Of a stretch of DNA of 12,747 nucleotides, positions 1-7,590 are shown piece after piece. The stretch spans positions 1 to 12,747 of the forward strand of contig JAHYJF010000080.1 of NCBI GenBank assembly GCA_019428955.1, read 5' to 3'. A program made the translations under genes and the position numbers. The notes under the pieces were generated by a model. It was not told the origin of the DNA. It made no database searches and saw only the letters and a list, made by a program, of their open reading frames with translations. The DNA comes from Burkholderiaceae bacterium (GTDB lineage Bacteria; Pseudomonadota; Gammaproteobacteria; Burkholderiales; Burkholderiaceae_E). How positions within the stretch are numbered: position 1 is the stretch's first letter; each line of letters opens with the position of its first letter.

Positions 1-162
1 CAAAATGACGCGACTTATCCACCGCGCTCCCCTTTGCCCACAAGCTCCACAGACCCCATCAGTCTTGATATGCAATTCGCAAGTCAAGACCAATCGTTCA
101 GACTCATACCTCTATTGGAATTGACTGGTTGGTTGGCATCCTCCGATTGAGTTCCGCCCTGG
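1..162. other. AT-richer leader with no gene; inverted repeat at 62-90
   Basis: No reading frame here resembles a protein I know, and none continues the SIS-domain homology that begins at 163. The composition is visibly less GC-rich than the genes to the right. It contains a perfect 7-bp inverted repeat, GTCTTGA (62-68) and TCAAGAC (84-90), with a 15-nt spacer. A weaker pair, CCAAT (90-94) and ATTGG (114-118), follows. These could be remains of a regulator site in front of the sugar-isomerase gene, but I cannot assign a regulator. Confidence 0.3.
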
Positions 163-951
163 GTGACCACCCAGTCTCTGCCCGATGCTGATTGGAGCGA
201 CCCCGTGGCCTACGCTTTCTCAGCGTCCGGTCACAGCACCGACATCACCGCGGCCATGCACTGGCTCAAAGCGCGCGGGGCACTGACCGTGGCGGTGACT
301 GCGGCTCACGCCAGCGCGCCCCTGGTGGATCTCGCGGACACTGTGTATCGGCTGAACTGCAGCGACGAAATGGCGGCGCCGGCCACCAAGAGCTTCACGG
401 CCCAGCTTTTTGCTGCCGCGGCAATAGCCGGTTATCCCCTGGCGCAAGCCGCGGAACAGGCAGCTGACGCCATGGACGCGCTGGTGCCGGGAGAGACAGT
501 CAAATCGCTGGCCACCTTCCTGCAGGGAGGCAGGACTGTGGCCTGGGTCGCGCGCGGACCGTCCTGTGCGGGTGCTTTGGATGCCGCGCTCAAGGCCCAG
601 TAAAGCCTGGGCATGCCAGCCTTCGGCTATTCAGCGGCCGAGTTCCTGCACAAACCGATCGCGATGTTCCATCCCTCGGGCCGCTTGGTCCTGTTTTCCG
701 GCGCGGACGAGACGATGGCCAGCACGCAGGCAGTGGTGAGCACGCTGCTGGCGCGCAGCGTGCCTTTCGTCACCATCGGCACCGATTCCAGCCACGAGGC
801 CGGGCTGCCGATCCCATTGCCGGATGAACGCTGGGCGCGCACCCCGGTATTCGCCTTTCTATCCCAACTAGCCTGCGAGGAAGTGGCCCGGCGCACGGGG
901 CTCGACGCCGACGCGCCCGCCAATATTCAGAAGGTGACGCGAACCTTGTGA
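163..951 (+). pseudogene. Decayed SIS-domain sugar-phosphate isomerase (GlmS-isomerase/AgaS-like), truncated and with an in-frame stop
   Basis: Two same-frame blocks, 163-600 and 604-948, together read like the isomerase half of GlmS-type proteins, which carry two SIS domains that bind phosphosugars. Family-like landmarks are SASGHSTDI (usual SQSGRSPDI), PATKSFTAQ (usual ATKSYTAQ), the second-domain entry RGPSCAGALDAALK, then GYSAAEFLHKP (usual FSSAEFLHGP) and the terminal KVTRTL. The TAA at 601-603 sits exactly where the family normally has a glutamate (ALK-x-x-E), so one G-to-T change in GAA or GAG would create it. The N-terminal ~90-100 residues with the first half of SIS domain 1 are missing: the frame starts at a GTG (163) with no such homology upstream. 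Truncation plus nonsense codon make a non-functional remnant the best reading. An ATG at 613 could start a 112-aa C-terminal fragment, but that would be half a domain. Confidence 0.8.
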
Positions 952-969
952 GGATCAATCACCCGGAAC

Positions 970-989
970 CCAGCGCAAGATCGCGCTGG
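970..989. repeat. Perfect 7-bp inverted repeat between convergent genes
   Basis: CCAGCGC (970-976) and GCGCTGG (983-989) flank a 6-nt loop. The repeat lies in the 65-bp gap between the SIS remnant (plus strand) and the end of the acyl-CoA synthetase gene (minus strand). The position suits a bidirectional terminator, but neither side has a run of T, so a rho-independent terminator is not shown. Confidence 0.35.
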
Positions 990-1016
990 TGAGCTTTCAC
1001 CGCGACGTCCAGGCTC

Positions 1017-2654
1017 TCAGACCGCCCCCTTCGCCTGCGCGCGCAGCATGAACTTCTGGATCTTGCCGGTAGAAGTCTTCGGAATCGGTTCGAAGCGTAC
1101 CTCGCGCGGCACCTTGTAGCTGGCCAGCAGCGTCTTGCAGTGGGCAATTAGCTCTTCCCCGCTCGCCTGCGCGCCCGGTCGCAACTCGACATAGGCAAGC
1201 GGCGTCTCGCCCCACTTCGGATCGGGCCGGGCGACCACCGCGCACGCCAGCACCGCCGGGTGGCGGTAGAGCGCGTCCTCGACCTCGATCGAGCTGATGT
1301 TCTCGCCGCCCGAAATGATGATGTCCTTGCTGCGATCCTTGATGCGCACATAGCGGTCGGGCTCCAACACCGCCAGATCCCCGGTGTGAAACCAGCCTCC
1401 GTCAAAGGCCTGGGCGCTGGCCGCGGGATTCTTCAGGTAGCCCTTCATCAAGATATTGCCGCGGAACATGATCTCGCCCATGGTCTCGCCGTCGGCCGGG
1501 ACTTCTTCCATGGTTTGCGGATCCAGCACCGTCATGCCCTCCTGCAGGGCATAGCGCACGCCCTGGCGCGCGTTGAGCCGCGCCTGCTCGGCCATGCTCT
1601 CATCGCTCCAGCTGACGCGCTTGACCGCCACTGAAGCCGGACCGTAGACCTCGGTGAGCCCATAGACGTGGGTGAGATCGAAACCGATCCGCGCCATGCC
1701 CTCGACCATTGCCTCCGGCGGCGAGGCGCCGGCCACCATGGCGCGCACCTGGTGCGTGATGCCGGCACGCAGCGCCGGATCAGTGCTTAGCAGCAGGTTG
1801 TGGACGATCGGCGCGGCGCAGTAATGGTCGACGCGGTGCTCTCGAATGGCATCGAGGATCGCTCCGGCTTCGACCTTGCGCAGGCAGACATGGGTGCCAC
1901 CGAGCATGGCCACCGTCCAGGGAAAGCACCAGCCGTTGCAGTGAAACATCGGCAGCGTCCAGAGGTAGCGCGGATAGTGGGGCATGGTCCAGGTGGCGGC
2001 GTTGCACACCGCGTTGAGATAGGCGCCGCGATGGTGCGTCACCACCCCCTTGGGATCGCCCGTGGTCCCGCTGGTGTAGCTCACCGCGATCGCATCCCAC
2101 TCGTCCTGCGGCCCCTCGAGCCGGGCCAGCGGCTCGTGCGCGGCGAGCAAGGCCTCGTATTCATGGGTCCCCAGCATTTCACCAGGACCGTCGTACTCGC
2201 TGTCGGCGACGTCGATCACCACCGGGATGCGGTCATGGTCGCTGCGCATGATCGCCAGCGCCCGCGCCATGATCGGCGCGAACTCGCGGTCGGTGATCAG
2301 CACCCGCGTTTCGCAGTGGTTCATCTGCCAGGCAAGCAGCGCGGCATCGAGCCTGGTGTTGAGCGTGTTGAGCACCGCATTCAAGGCCGGCACCGCGTAG
2401 TGGGCCTCGACCATCTCGGGGGCGTTGGGCAGCATCACGGTGACGGTCGTGCCGCGCGCCACCCCGAGGCCGCGCAAGGCCGCGGCCAGCCGCGCCGCGC
2501 GCTCGCGGACCTGCGCCCAGTCATAGCGCCGCGCGCCGTGGATTATCGCCGGGAGGTCGCCGAAGATCTCGGCGCTGCGCTCGACGAAACTTACCGGTGA
2601 AAGCGCCACGAAGTTGGCGCTGTTGCGTTCCAGGTCCTGGTCGAAAATGCTCAT
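1017..2654 (-). CDS. AMP-forming acyl-CoA synthetase (acyl-CoA ligase)
   Basis: This 545-residue enzyme is of the adenylate-forming superfamily. It activates a carboxylic acid with ATP to an acyl-AMP and transfers the acyl group to CoA. The P-loop-like motif YTSGTTGDPKGV is at residues 193-204, YGLTEVYGP at 331-339, GWFHTGD at 420-426, the hinge region DRSKDIIISGGENIS at 440-454, and the C-terminal catalytic lysine is probably K531 in TSTGKIQK. The MFHCNGW stretch (236-242) is typical of the medium-chain and methylthiopropionate-type ligases, but the substrate cannot be read from sequence. The ATG start has GGAG eight bases upstream. It overlaps the metY stop by four bases (ATGA), so translation is probably coupled. 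It is the last gene of a three-gene operon with a CoA-binding protein and MetY. No transmembrane segment is seen, so it is probably cytoplasmic. Confidence 0.93.
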   Translation of the reverse strand: MSIFDQDLERNSANFVALSPVSFVERSAEIFGDLPAIIHGARRYDWAQVRERAARLAAALRGLGVARGTTVTVMLPNAPEMVEAHYAVPALNAVLNTLNTRLDAALLAWQMNHCETRVLITDREFAPIMARALAIMRSDHDRIPVVIDVADSEYDGPGEMLGTHEYEALLAAHEPLARLEGPQDEWDAIAVSYTSGTTGDPKGVVTHHRGAYLNAVCNAATWTMPHYPRYLWTLPMFHCNGWCFPWTVAMLGGTHVCLRKVEAGAILDAIREHRVDHYCAAPIVHNLLLSTDPALRAGITHQVRAMVAGASPPEAMVEGMARIGFDLTHVYGLTEVYGPASVAVKRVSWSDESMAEQARLNARQGVRYALQEGMTVLDPQTMEEVPADGETMGEIMFRGNILMKGYLKNPAASAQAFDGGWFHTGDLAVLEPDRYVRIKDRSKDIIISGGENISSIEVEDALYRHPAVLACAVVARPDPKWGETPLAYVELRPGAQASGEELIAHCKTLLASYKVPREVRFEPIPKTSTGKIQKFMLRAQAKGAV

Positions 2655-3940
2655 GATGATTGCTCCGTGCTGGCAAGCCCCTGGTCAATGTCCCAGAGAA
2701 TGTCGTCGATGTGCTCGAGCCCGACCGAGATCCGGATCATGTCCGGGCCCACGCCCGCGGCGACCAGCTGCTGCTCGTCCAGTTGGCGGTGGGTAGTCGA
2801 GGCTGGATGACTGATCAAGCTGCGGGTGTCGCCGATGTTCACGAGGTGACTCATGAACTGGGCTGACTCGATGAACTTCACCGCCGGCTCAATGCCGCCG
2901 CGAATCCCGAACGAGAGCAAGCCGGAGGCGCCTCGCATCTGGCGCATCAGCAGCTCGTGCTGGGGATGGTCGGGCAGCCCCGGGTAGTTGACCCAGCTCA
3001 CCCGCCGGTGCTCGCGCAGGAACTCGGCCACCGCGAGCGCGTTGCGGTTATGCCGCTCCATGCGCAGCGGCAGCGTTTCCACGCCCTGCAGGATCTGCCA
3101 GGCGCTCATCGGCGCGAGCGCCGCGCCGAACACCCTCAGCCCTTCCATGCGGCAGCGCATGGTGAAACCGAAGTCGCCAAAAGTTTCGTAGAAGCGCACC
3201 CCATGGTAGCCCGTCGAAGGCTCGGTCATGCCGGGGAACTTGCCGTTGTCCCAGGGGAAACGGCCGCTCTCGACCACCACGCCACCGAGCGTGGTGCCGT
3301 GTCCGGCCAGGTACTTGGTGGCCGAATGGACCACGATGTCGGCGCCGAGCGCGATCGGGTTGCACAGCAACGGGCTGGGCACGGTGTTGTCGACCACCAG
3401 CGGCACGCCGCGCTCGTGCGCCACCTCGGCCACCGCCGCGATGTCGAGCACCACCAGGCTCGGATTGCCGAGGCTTTCGGCGAATACCGCCCGGGTGTTG
3501 GGCCGCATCGCCGCTGCGAATGAGGCCGGATCCCGGGCGTCGACGAAGCTGGTTTCGACGCCGAACTTGGCGAGCGCCACCGCGAGCATCGTGACCGAAC
3601 CACCGTAGAGTGCGCCGGCCGCCACCACGTGGTCGCCCGCTTGCAGGATCGTCATCAGCGCCAGGGTCTCGGCCGCCATGCCGCTGGCGCAGGCCACCGC
3701 GGCCCGGCCGCCTTCGAGCGCCGCGACCCGTTCCTCGAGCGCTGCCACGGTCGGGTTGCTCAGCCGCGAATAGACGTTGCCGAAGGTCTGCAGGTTGAAC
3801 AGGCTCGCGGCGTGGTCGGCGCTGTCGAAGACGAAGCTGGTGGTCTGGTAGATCGGCAGTGCCCGGGCGCCGGTGGCGGAATCGGGAATCTGCCCGGCGT
3901 GGATCGCCAGGGTCTCGGGCTTGAAGACATGATCGCTCAT
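2651..3940 (-). CDS. metY: O-acetylhomoserine aminocarboxypropyltransferase (O-acetylhomoserine sulfhydrylase)
   Basis: A 429-residue PLP enzyme of the Cys/Met metabolism family. It would make homocysteine from O-acetylhomoserine and sulfide (direct sulfhydrylation), or methionine with methanethiol. The N-terminal signature TLAIHAGQIPD is at 10-20 and YSRLSNPT at 57-64. The cofactor aspartate is probably D184, in VVDNT. The PLP lysine is K209 in HSATKYLAGHG, and the C-terminal RISVGLEHIDD is at 403-413. The ~430-residue length and the long insertion around 228-260 fit MetY rather than the shorter cystathionine gamma-synthase group. O-succinylhomoserine specificity cannot be excluded. The Shine-Dalgarno GGAGG (3949-3953) overlaps the stop of the upstream CoA-binding gene and lies eight bases from the ATG. 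It is the middle gene of the operon. Confidence 0.92.
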   Translation of the reverse strand: MSDHVFKPETLAIHAGQIPDSATGARALPIYQTTSFVFDSADHAASLFNLQTFGNVYSRLSNPTVAALEERVAALEGGRAAVACASGMAAETLALMTILQAGDHVVAAGALYGGSVTMLAVALAKFGVETSFVDARDPASFAAAMRPNTRAVFAESLGNPSLVVLDIAAVAEVAHERGVPLVVDNTVPSPLLCNPIALGADIVVHSATKYLAGHGTTLGGVVVESGRFPWDNGKFPGMTEPSTGYHGVRFYETFGDFGFTMRCRMEGLRVFGAALAPMSAWQILQGVETLPLRMERHNRNALAVAEFLREHRRVSWVNYPGLPDHPQHELLMRQMRGASGLLSFGIRGGIEPAVKFIESAQFMSHLVNIGDTRSLISHPASTTHRQLDEQQLVAAGVGPDMIRISVGLEHIDDILWDIDQGLASTEQSS

Positions 3941-3952
3941 CGCACCCGCCTC

Positions 3953-4414
3953 CTAGACCCGCCGCCGGGCGGAGATCACCTTGGTGTTCACACCCACCCA
4001 GTGCAGCCCGCCGAAGAGCCGGGCGTGCTCGATCTTGACGCAGCGGTCGAACACCGAATCGAGTCCCGCGACCCGGACCAGTTCATCGGCCTCGCGGTTG
4101 ATGACGCCAAGCTGTTGCCACAGGCACTTGGCGCCGATCGCCACCGCACTGCGTGCGATCGGCAGCACGTCGGACGGTTTGCGGAACACATCGACCATGT
4201 CCACCGGCTCCGGGATCTCCTCAAGCCGCGCGTAGCAGCGTTCGCCCAGAACTTCGCCGTAGCGCGGGTTCACCGGAATGATCCGGTAGCCGTGCTCCTG
4301 CAGGTACTTGGCGGCGAAATAGCTCGGTCGGAACCAGTCGGCCGAGAGGCCGACCATGGCAATGGTGTGGCAGGAGCCCAGGATGCGGCGCAGGGTCGGG
4401 ATGTCGTCGGTCAT
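3953..4414 (-). CDS. CoA-binding protein (YccU-type Rossmann fold)
   Basis: A 153-residue single-domain protein of the succinyl-CoA-ligase-like CoA-binding family. It shows VGLSA (21-25), IIPVNP (45-50), VDVFRKP (74-80), WQQLGVIN (99-106) and RCVKIEH (124-130), the usual order of conserved blocks. The family binds CoA or acyl-CoA, and no reaction is established for the stand-alone form. It is the first gene of a minus-strand operon and is followed after 12 bases by metY and then an acyl-CoA synthetase, so a role linked to acyl-CoA or sulfur-amino-acid metabolism is an inference from context only. I see no convincing Shine-Dalgarno before the ATG. The start is kept because MTDDxxxLRRxLxxxxTIAMVGLSA matches the usual family N-terminus. 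Confidence 0.88.
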   Translation of the reverse strand: MTDDIPTLRRILGSCHTIAMVGLSADWFRPSYFAAKYLQEHGYRIIPVNPRYGEVLGERCYARLEEIPEPVDMVDVFRKPSDVLPIARSAVAIGAKCLWQQLGVINREADELVRVAGLDSVFDRCVKIEHARLFGGLHWVGVNTKVISARRRV

Positions 4415-4540
4415 GGGCGGGGATGCTCGGTTGCTGAGCAGCTAGCATAACCCGCCTGGCGCCCACCGGACCGCGGACGGCGCAACCGGCTGCGAGTGGT
4501 GCTCAACCGACCTCTGGTCGCCGGCCGCTCAAGCGCCAGA

Positions 4541-4699
4541 TCAGCCGCCGGTGAGCAGCCTCCAGAAGCTGCTGACTGCCAGGCTGATGCCGGTGCCGGC
4601 CAGCGCAATCACCGCGATCACCGCGACCATCGTCAGGGAAAACCAAAGAGCGCCGGAAACTATCCGGAGCGGGAGCGGGTGTCTGGATGCGAAACTCAT
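4541..4699 (-). CDS. Small single-span membrane protein, 52 aa, unknown function
   Basis: The frame runs ATG at 4699 to TGA at 4541. A perfect AGGAGG (4705-4710 on the complement) stands five bases before the ATG, the strongest ribosome-binding site on this strand in the window. The protein has a short basic N-terminus (R6, H7, R12), then a hydrophobic stretch from about residue 17 to 45 that includes MVAVIAVIALAGTGISL, and a short tail ending WRLLTGG. One transmembrane helix with the N-terminus inside is likely. I do not recognise a family. It lies alone between the ferredoxin and CoA-binding genes, 126 bases upstream of the latter, and could be the first gene of that operon. The spacer 4415-4540 shows no other gene, only a small CGACC/GGTCG hairpin at 4508-4520. 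A chance frame is possible. Confidence 0.6.
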   Translation of the reverse strand: MSFASRHPLPLRIVSGALWFSLTMVAVIAVIALAGTGISLAVSSFWRLLTGG

Positions 4700-4799
4700 G
4701 TGCCCCTCCTGTCTCAGCAATGCGAGCCGCTTGGGGCTGGCGCGGTCAGGCTGGACATTTAGTCAGGGTGTTGCCGCGACCTGCCCGTACGGACTGAAA

Positions 4800-4825
4800 C
4801 CAGTATGCGCGCAAATTTATACTGG
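4800..4825 (-). terminator. Inverted repeat downstream of the ferredoxin operon, possible terminator
   Basis: CCAGTAT (4800-4806) and ATACTGG (4819-4825) are perfect 7-bp arms around a 12-nt loop, 33 bases past the ferredoxin stop. Read on the minus strand the stem is followed by only TTT, so termination would be weak. An operator for the small membrane-protein gene is the alternative. The rest of 4700-4858 shows no clear promoter hexamers. Confidence 0.4.
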
Positions 4826-4858
4826 CCGCAAGATTACTTAAGAACAGTCGGCTACCAG

Positions 4859-5125
4859 CTACCCGGGCGCAGATCGCTTCAGGGCATACAGCCGTTGGTA
4901 CTTTTCAAGCAGCTGCTCGCGCGTCTCACGGCGGTTGGGATCAAGCGGTATGCAGGCCACCGGGCAAACCTGCCGGCATTGCGGCTCGTCGAAGTGGCCG
5001 ACGCACTCGGTGCAGCGCCCGGGGTCGATCTGGTAGATCTCGAGCCCCAGCGAGATCGCCTCATTGGGGCATTCCGGTTCGCAGACGTCGCAGTTGATGC
5101 ACTCGTCTGTGATGATCAGCGCCAC
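4859..5125 (-). CDS. yfhL: YfhL-type 2x[4Fe-4S] ferredoxin
   Basis: An 88-residue dicluster ferredoxin, a small soluble electron carrier. The first cluster motif is C9-x2-C12-x2-C15-x3-C19, in CINCDVCEPECP. The second is C38-x2-C41-x8-C50-x3-C54, with a further C58. The insertion between C41 and C50 is the mark of the YfhL/Allochromatium-type group. The start is GTG at 5125: MALIITDECINC then matches the family N-terminus exactly. The frame stays open upstream to 5200, but those codons lie inside coaD and look unlike any ferredoxin. It begins four bases after the coaD stop and is the last gene of the M16-M16-rsmD-coaD operon. The physiological partner is not indicated. Confidence 0.92.
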   Translation of the reverse strand: MALIITDECINCDVCEPECPNEAISLGLEIYQIDPGRCTECVGHFDEPQCRQVCPVACIPLDPNRRETREQLLEKYQRLYALKRSAPG

Positions 5126-5129
5126 TGGC

Positions 5130-5612
5130 TCACTCGCCCAGGAACTTGGCGCGCAGCGCCGCCGCCACCGCCGGTGACAGAAAACGCTCGACGTCGCCAC
5201 CCATCCGGGCGATCTCGCGCACCAGGGTGCCGGATACGAACTGGTAGCGGTCGCTGGGGGTCATGAAGACGGTCTCGAGTTCGGGCATCAGCTGGCGGTT
5301 CATGCCCGCCATCTGGAACTCGTAGTCGAAGTCCGAGACGGCCCGCACGCCGCGCACCACGATCTTGGCCTTGTGCGCCCGCGCCAGGTCGACCAGCAAG
5401 CCCGAGAACGCAACCACTTCCACGTTGGCGCAATCGGCAAGTTCGGCGCGGGCGAGCGAGACGCGTTCCCCCTGGCTCAGCGCCGGGCCCTTGCCGCGGC
5501 TGTCGGCGATGGCCACCACCACATTGGTGAACATGCCCGCGGCGCGGCGCACCAGATCCTCGTGCCCGCGGGTGAACGGGTCGAAAGTTCCCGGGTAGAT
5601 CGCCTTGGTCAT
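5130..5612 (-). CDS. coaD: Phosphopantetheine adenylyltransferase (CoaD)
   Basis: A 160-residue hexameric-type cytoplasmic enzyme that transfers AMP from ATP to 4'-phosphopantetheine, the penultimate step of CoA synthesis. YPGTFDP is at 6-12 and the nucleotidyltransferase TRGH at 14-17, with H17 the catalytic histidine. VVRGVRAVSDFDYEFQMAGMN (at about 85-105) and SGTLVREIA (127-135) are typical. Two adjacent ATGs are possible, at 5615 and 5612. GGAGG ends one base before the first and four bases before the second, so 5612 is preferred. That start shares a base with the rsmD stop (TGATG), implying coupled translation. The longer open frame upstream is a shadow of rsmD. Confidence 0.95.
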   Translation of the reverse strand: MTKAIYPGTFDPFTRGHEDLVRRAAGMFTNVVVAIADSRGKGPALSQGERVSLARAELADCANVEVVAFSGLLVDLARAHKAKIVVRGVRAVSDFDYEFQMAGMNRQLMPELETVFMTPSDRYQFVSGTLVREIARMGGDVERFLSPAVAAALRAKFLGE

Positions 5613-6220
5613 CATGCCTCCGAAGCAGCGACAGTGGATACCAGCAGATGATAGTGGACTTGACCCGCGCGGTCGCGTTTCTGCGCCCGCAGCGATCGGC
5701 CGCCACCCAACTGCGGCGCGATCGCCGCCAGGTCGGCGTCGCCAAGCGCGGACCCGGACTCGACGTAGATCAGCGCCTGGTCGGCGAGCACCGGCCCAAG
5801 CAGCGGCCACACCCGCTCGAGCACGCCGGCGCTGTAGGGCGGGTCGAGGAAGACCAGATCGTAGCGTCGCCCCAGCCGTGCGCAACGGGTTAGGGACGAG
5901 AGCGCGTCTGCGCTCCAGATCTCGGCACGGCCCTGGACCTGCTCTTCTCCCAGCCGGCCGAGAGTCTGCTCGATGGCTCTCACCGCACGTCGGTCGGACT
6001 CGACAAACAGCACCTCGCGCGCGCCGCGCGAGAGCGCCTCCAGGCCCAGTGCGCCGCTGCCGGCGAAAAGATCGAGGCAGGAAATCCCGTCGAGGCGCTG
6101 CCCGAGCCAGTTGAACAGTGTTTCCCGGACCCGGTCGGGCGTAGGGCGCAGCCCCGAAACCGCCGCGACCACGAGCGGCGTGCGTTTCCACGCGCCACCA
6201 ATGATCCGGATCGTGCTCAA
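5612..6220 (-). CDS. rsmD: 16S rRNA (guanine(966)-N2)-methyltransferase RsmD
   Basis: A 202-residue SAM-dependent methyltransferase that methylates G966 of 16S rRNA in the assembled small subunit. The N-terminal block MSTIRIIGGAWK is followed by RPTPDRVRETLFNWL (25-39), the SAM-binding motif LDLFAGSGALGLEALSRGA (49-67), the acidic ribose-binding E74 and the catalytic LDPPY (125-129). The start is the TTG at 6220, which overlaps the stop of the upstream M16 gene (TTGA). No in-frame ATG gives the conserved N-terminus. No strong Shine-Dalgarno is visible, so it probably depends on ribosomes finishing the upstream gene. Confidence 0.94.
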   Translation of the reverse strand: MSTIRIIGGAWKRTPLVVAAVSGLRPTPDRVRETLFNWLGQRLDGISCLDLFAGSGALGLEALSRGAREVLFVESDRRAVRAIEQTLGRLGEEQVQGRAEIWSADALSSLTRCARLGRRYDLVFLDPPYSAGVLERVWPLLGPVLADQALIYVESGSALGDADLAAIAPQLGGGRSLRAQKRDRAGQVHYHLLVSTVAASEA

Positions 6221-7590
6221 GGCTTGCCGCCGGCTCCCACCACCACCATGGTCATGCGCTCCGGGTCGATGTGGCGGGCGAACGCCGCGCGCACCTGCTC
6301 GAGCGTTACGGCCTCGGCGCGCTCGGGCCAGGTCTCGAGGTAATCGAGCGGCATGCCATAGAAACCGATCATCGCCAGGTTGGCGAGAATCTTGCGGTTG
6401 GAGTCGATGCGCAGGGCGAAGCCGCCCACCAGATTGTCCTTGGCGGCGCGCAGTTCAGCTGCGCTCGGGCCGTCCTTGAGAAACTTGGCGAGGGTGTCCT
6501 TGATCACCTTGATCGTCTCGTCGGCACGTTCCTTCTGGGTCTGGGCGCCGATGGTGAACGGGCCTCGCTGCGCCTCGGGCGAGAAGTAGGAATAGACGCT
6601 GTAGGCCAGGCCGCGCTTCTCGCGCACCTCGTCGACCAGCCGCGAGACGAAGCCACCGCCGCCGAGCACGTGGTTGCCGACCAGCAAGGGGAAATAATCC
6701 GGGTCGCCGCGCGCGATTCCCGGCATCCCGTAGAGGATGTGACTCTGGCTGGCGGGATGCGCGATGAGCTCGGTCTCGCCCTTGGCAGGCGCCGCGACCG
6801 GCGGCAGCGCTGGTGCCGGAGCGCCCGCCGGCAGGGCTCCGACCAGGCTCTCGGCGATGGCCTCGGCTTCGTTCCTGGTGATGGCGCCGATCATCGACAC
6901 CATTGCCCGCGAGGCCACGTAGTTGTCGTGATGGAAGGCCACCAGGTCGTCACGCGTAATGGCCGCAACCGACTCCGGCGTGGGGCTGCGGCCGTAGGGA
7001 TGCGCCGGGTAGAGCAGTTCCATGAAGCGCTCCGAGGCAATCGTCTCGGGCTTGGTCTGGGCCTCGCGCAAGGCCTGGATGGTGCGCTCCTTCTCCCGCG
7101 CCAGAATGTTAGCCGGGAAGAGCGGCGCCTGGATTACCTTGGCGAGCAGCGCCACCGCCGCATCGCGCTCGGTCTTCGAGGACAGGGTGCGCAGCGTAAT
7201 GCTGGTGCGATCGGCACTGGCGCTGGCGCCCCTGATCGCGCCGATGCGCGCGAACCCTTCGGCGATTGCCGCCTCGTCGATTCCCGCCACTCCCTTGGCG
7301 AGCATGCCGGCGGTGATGTTCCCCAGGCCGGTCTTGCCCGGCTCTTCGCGCCGCGTACCGGCGTCGAAATCGACCTGCACGTCGAGCATCGGAATCGACG
7401 GTGCGCTGACGAAGAAGACCCGCACCCCGTTGGCGGTAGTCCAGTGCTGGATCGGCAGCGCTGCCGATGCCGGGGTCAGCATCATCATCCCCAGCAGCGC
7501 CACGCAGGCGCCGGACACAAGACGACGCACGCCGTCGCGGGCCTTGCTGCCCGCCGCGAGACCAAAACTGTCTAAAGTGAATTTGCTCAT
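6217..7590 (-). CDS. M16 peptidase homologue lacking the zinc motif (partner subunit)
   Basis: A 457-residue M16B-family protein with two M16 half-domains. The N-terminus has a basic region and a hydrophobic stretch ending TPASA-A near residue 43, so export to the periplasm is likely. Where active members have HxxEH it reads GLGNITAGML (88-97), so it cannot bind the catalytic zinc. It does keep the C-half signature RGLAYSVYSYFSP (326-338), which in two-subunit bacterial M16 enzymes supplies the Arg/Tyr pair for substrate binding. It starts in a TGATG overlap with the upstream zinc-bearing M16 gene, fitting a heterodimer made in equal amounts. Annotation as PqqL or a processing peptidase would be loose, and the substrate is unknown. 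Confidence 0.92.
   Translation of the reverse strand: MSKFTLDSFGLAAGSKARDGVRRLVSGACVALLGMMMLTPASAALPIQHWTTANGVRVFFVSAPSIPMLDVQVDFDAGTRREEPGKTGLGNITAGMLAKGVAGIDEAAIAEGFARIGAIRGASASADRTSITLRTLSSKTERDAAVALLAKVIQAPLFPANILAREKERTIQALREAQTKPETIASERFMELLYPAHPYGRSPTPESVAAITRDDLVAFHHDNYVASRAMVSMIGAITRNEAEAIAESLVGALPAGAPAPALPPVAAPAKGETELIAHPASQSHILYGMPGIARGDPDYFPLLVGNHVLGGGGFVSRLVDEVREKRGLAYSVYSYFSPEAQRGPFTIGAQTQKERADETIKVIKDTLAKFLKDGPSAAELRAAKDNLVGGFALRIDSNRKILANLAMIGFYGMPLDYLETWPERAEAVTLEQVRAAFARHIDPERMTMVVVGAGGKP

Noticed and set aside
613..951. Independent 112-aa gene
   Set aside because: It is in the same frame as 163-600 and is the second half of a SIS domain, so it is better read as part of one broken gene.
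1800..2600. 266-aa plus-strand frame opposite the acyl-CoA synthetase
   Set aside because: It is antisense to a gene with all adenylate-forming motifs and carries no motifs of its own.
4859..5200. 113-aa ferredoxin starting at ATG 5200
   Set aside because: The first 25 codons lie inside coaD and are unlike ferredoxins. The GTG at 5125 gives the exact YfhL-type N-terminus.
5130..6191. coaD extended to a 353-aa protein
   Set aside because: The N-terminal 193 codons are an Arg/Ala-rich out-of-frame reading of rsmD. CoaD homology begins at the ATG at 5612.
6271..7575. 434-aa plus-strand frame opposite the second M16 gene
   Set aside because: It is a shadow frame with biased Arg/Gly/Ala/His composition and no recognisable domain; the minus strand is clearly coding.
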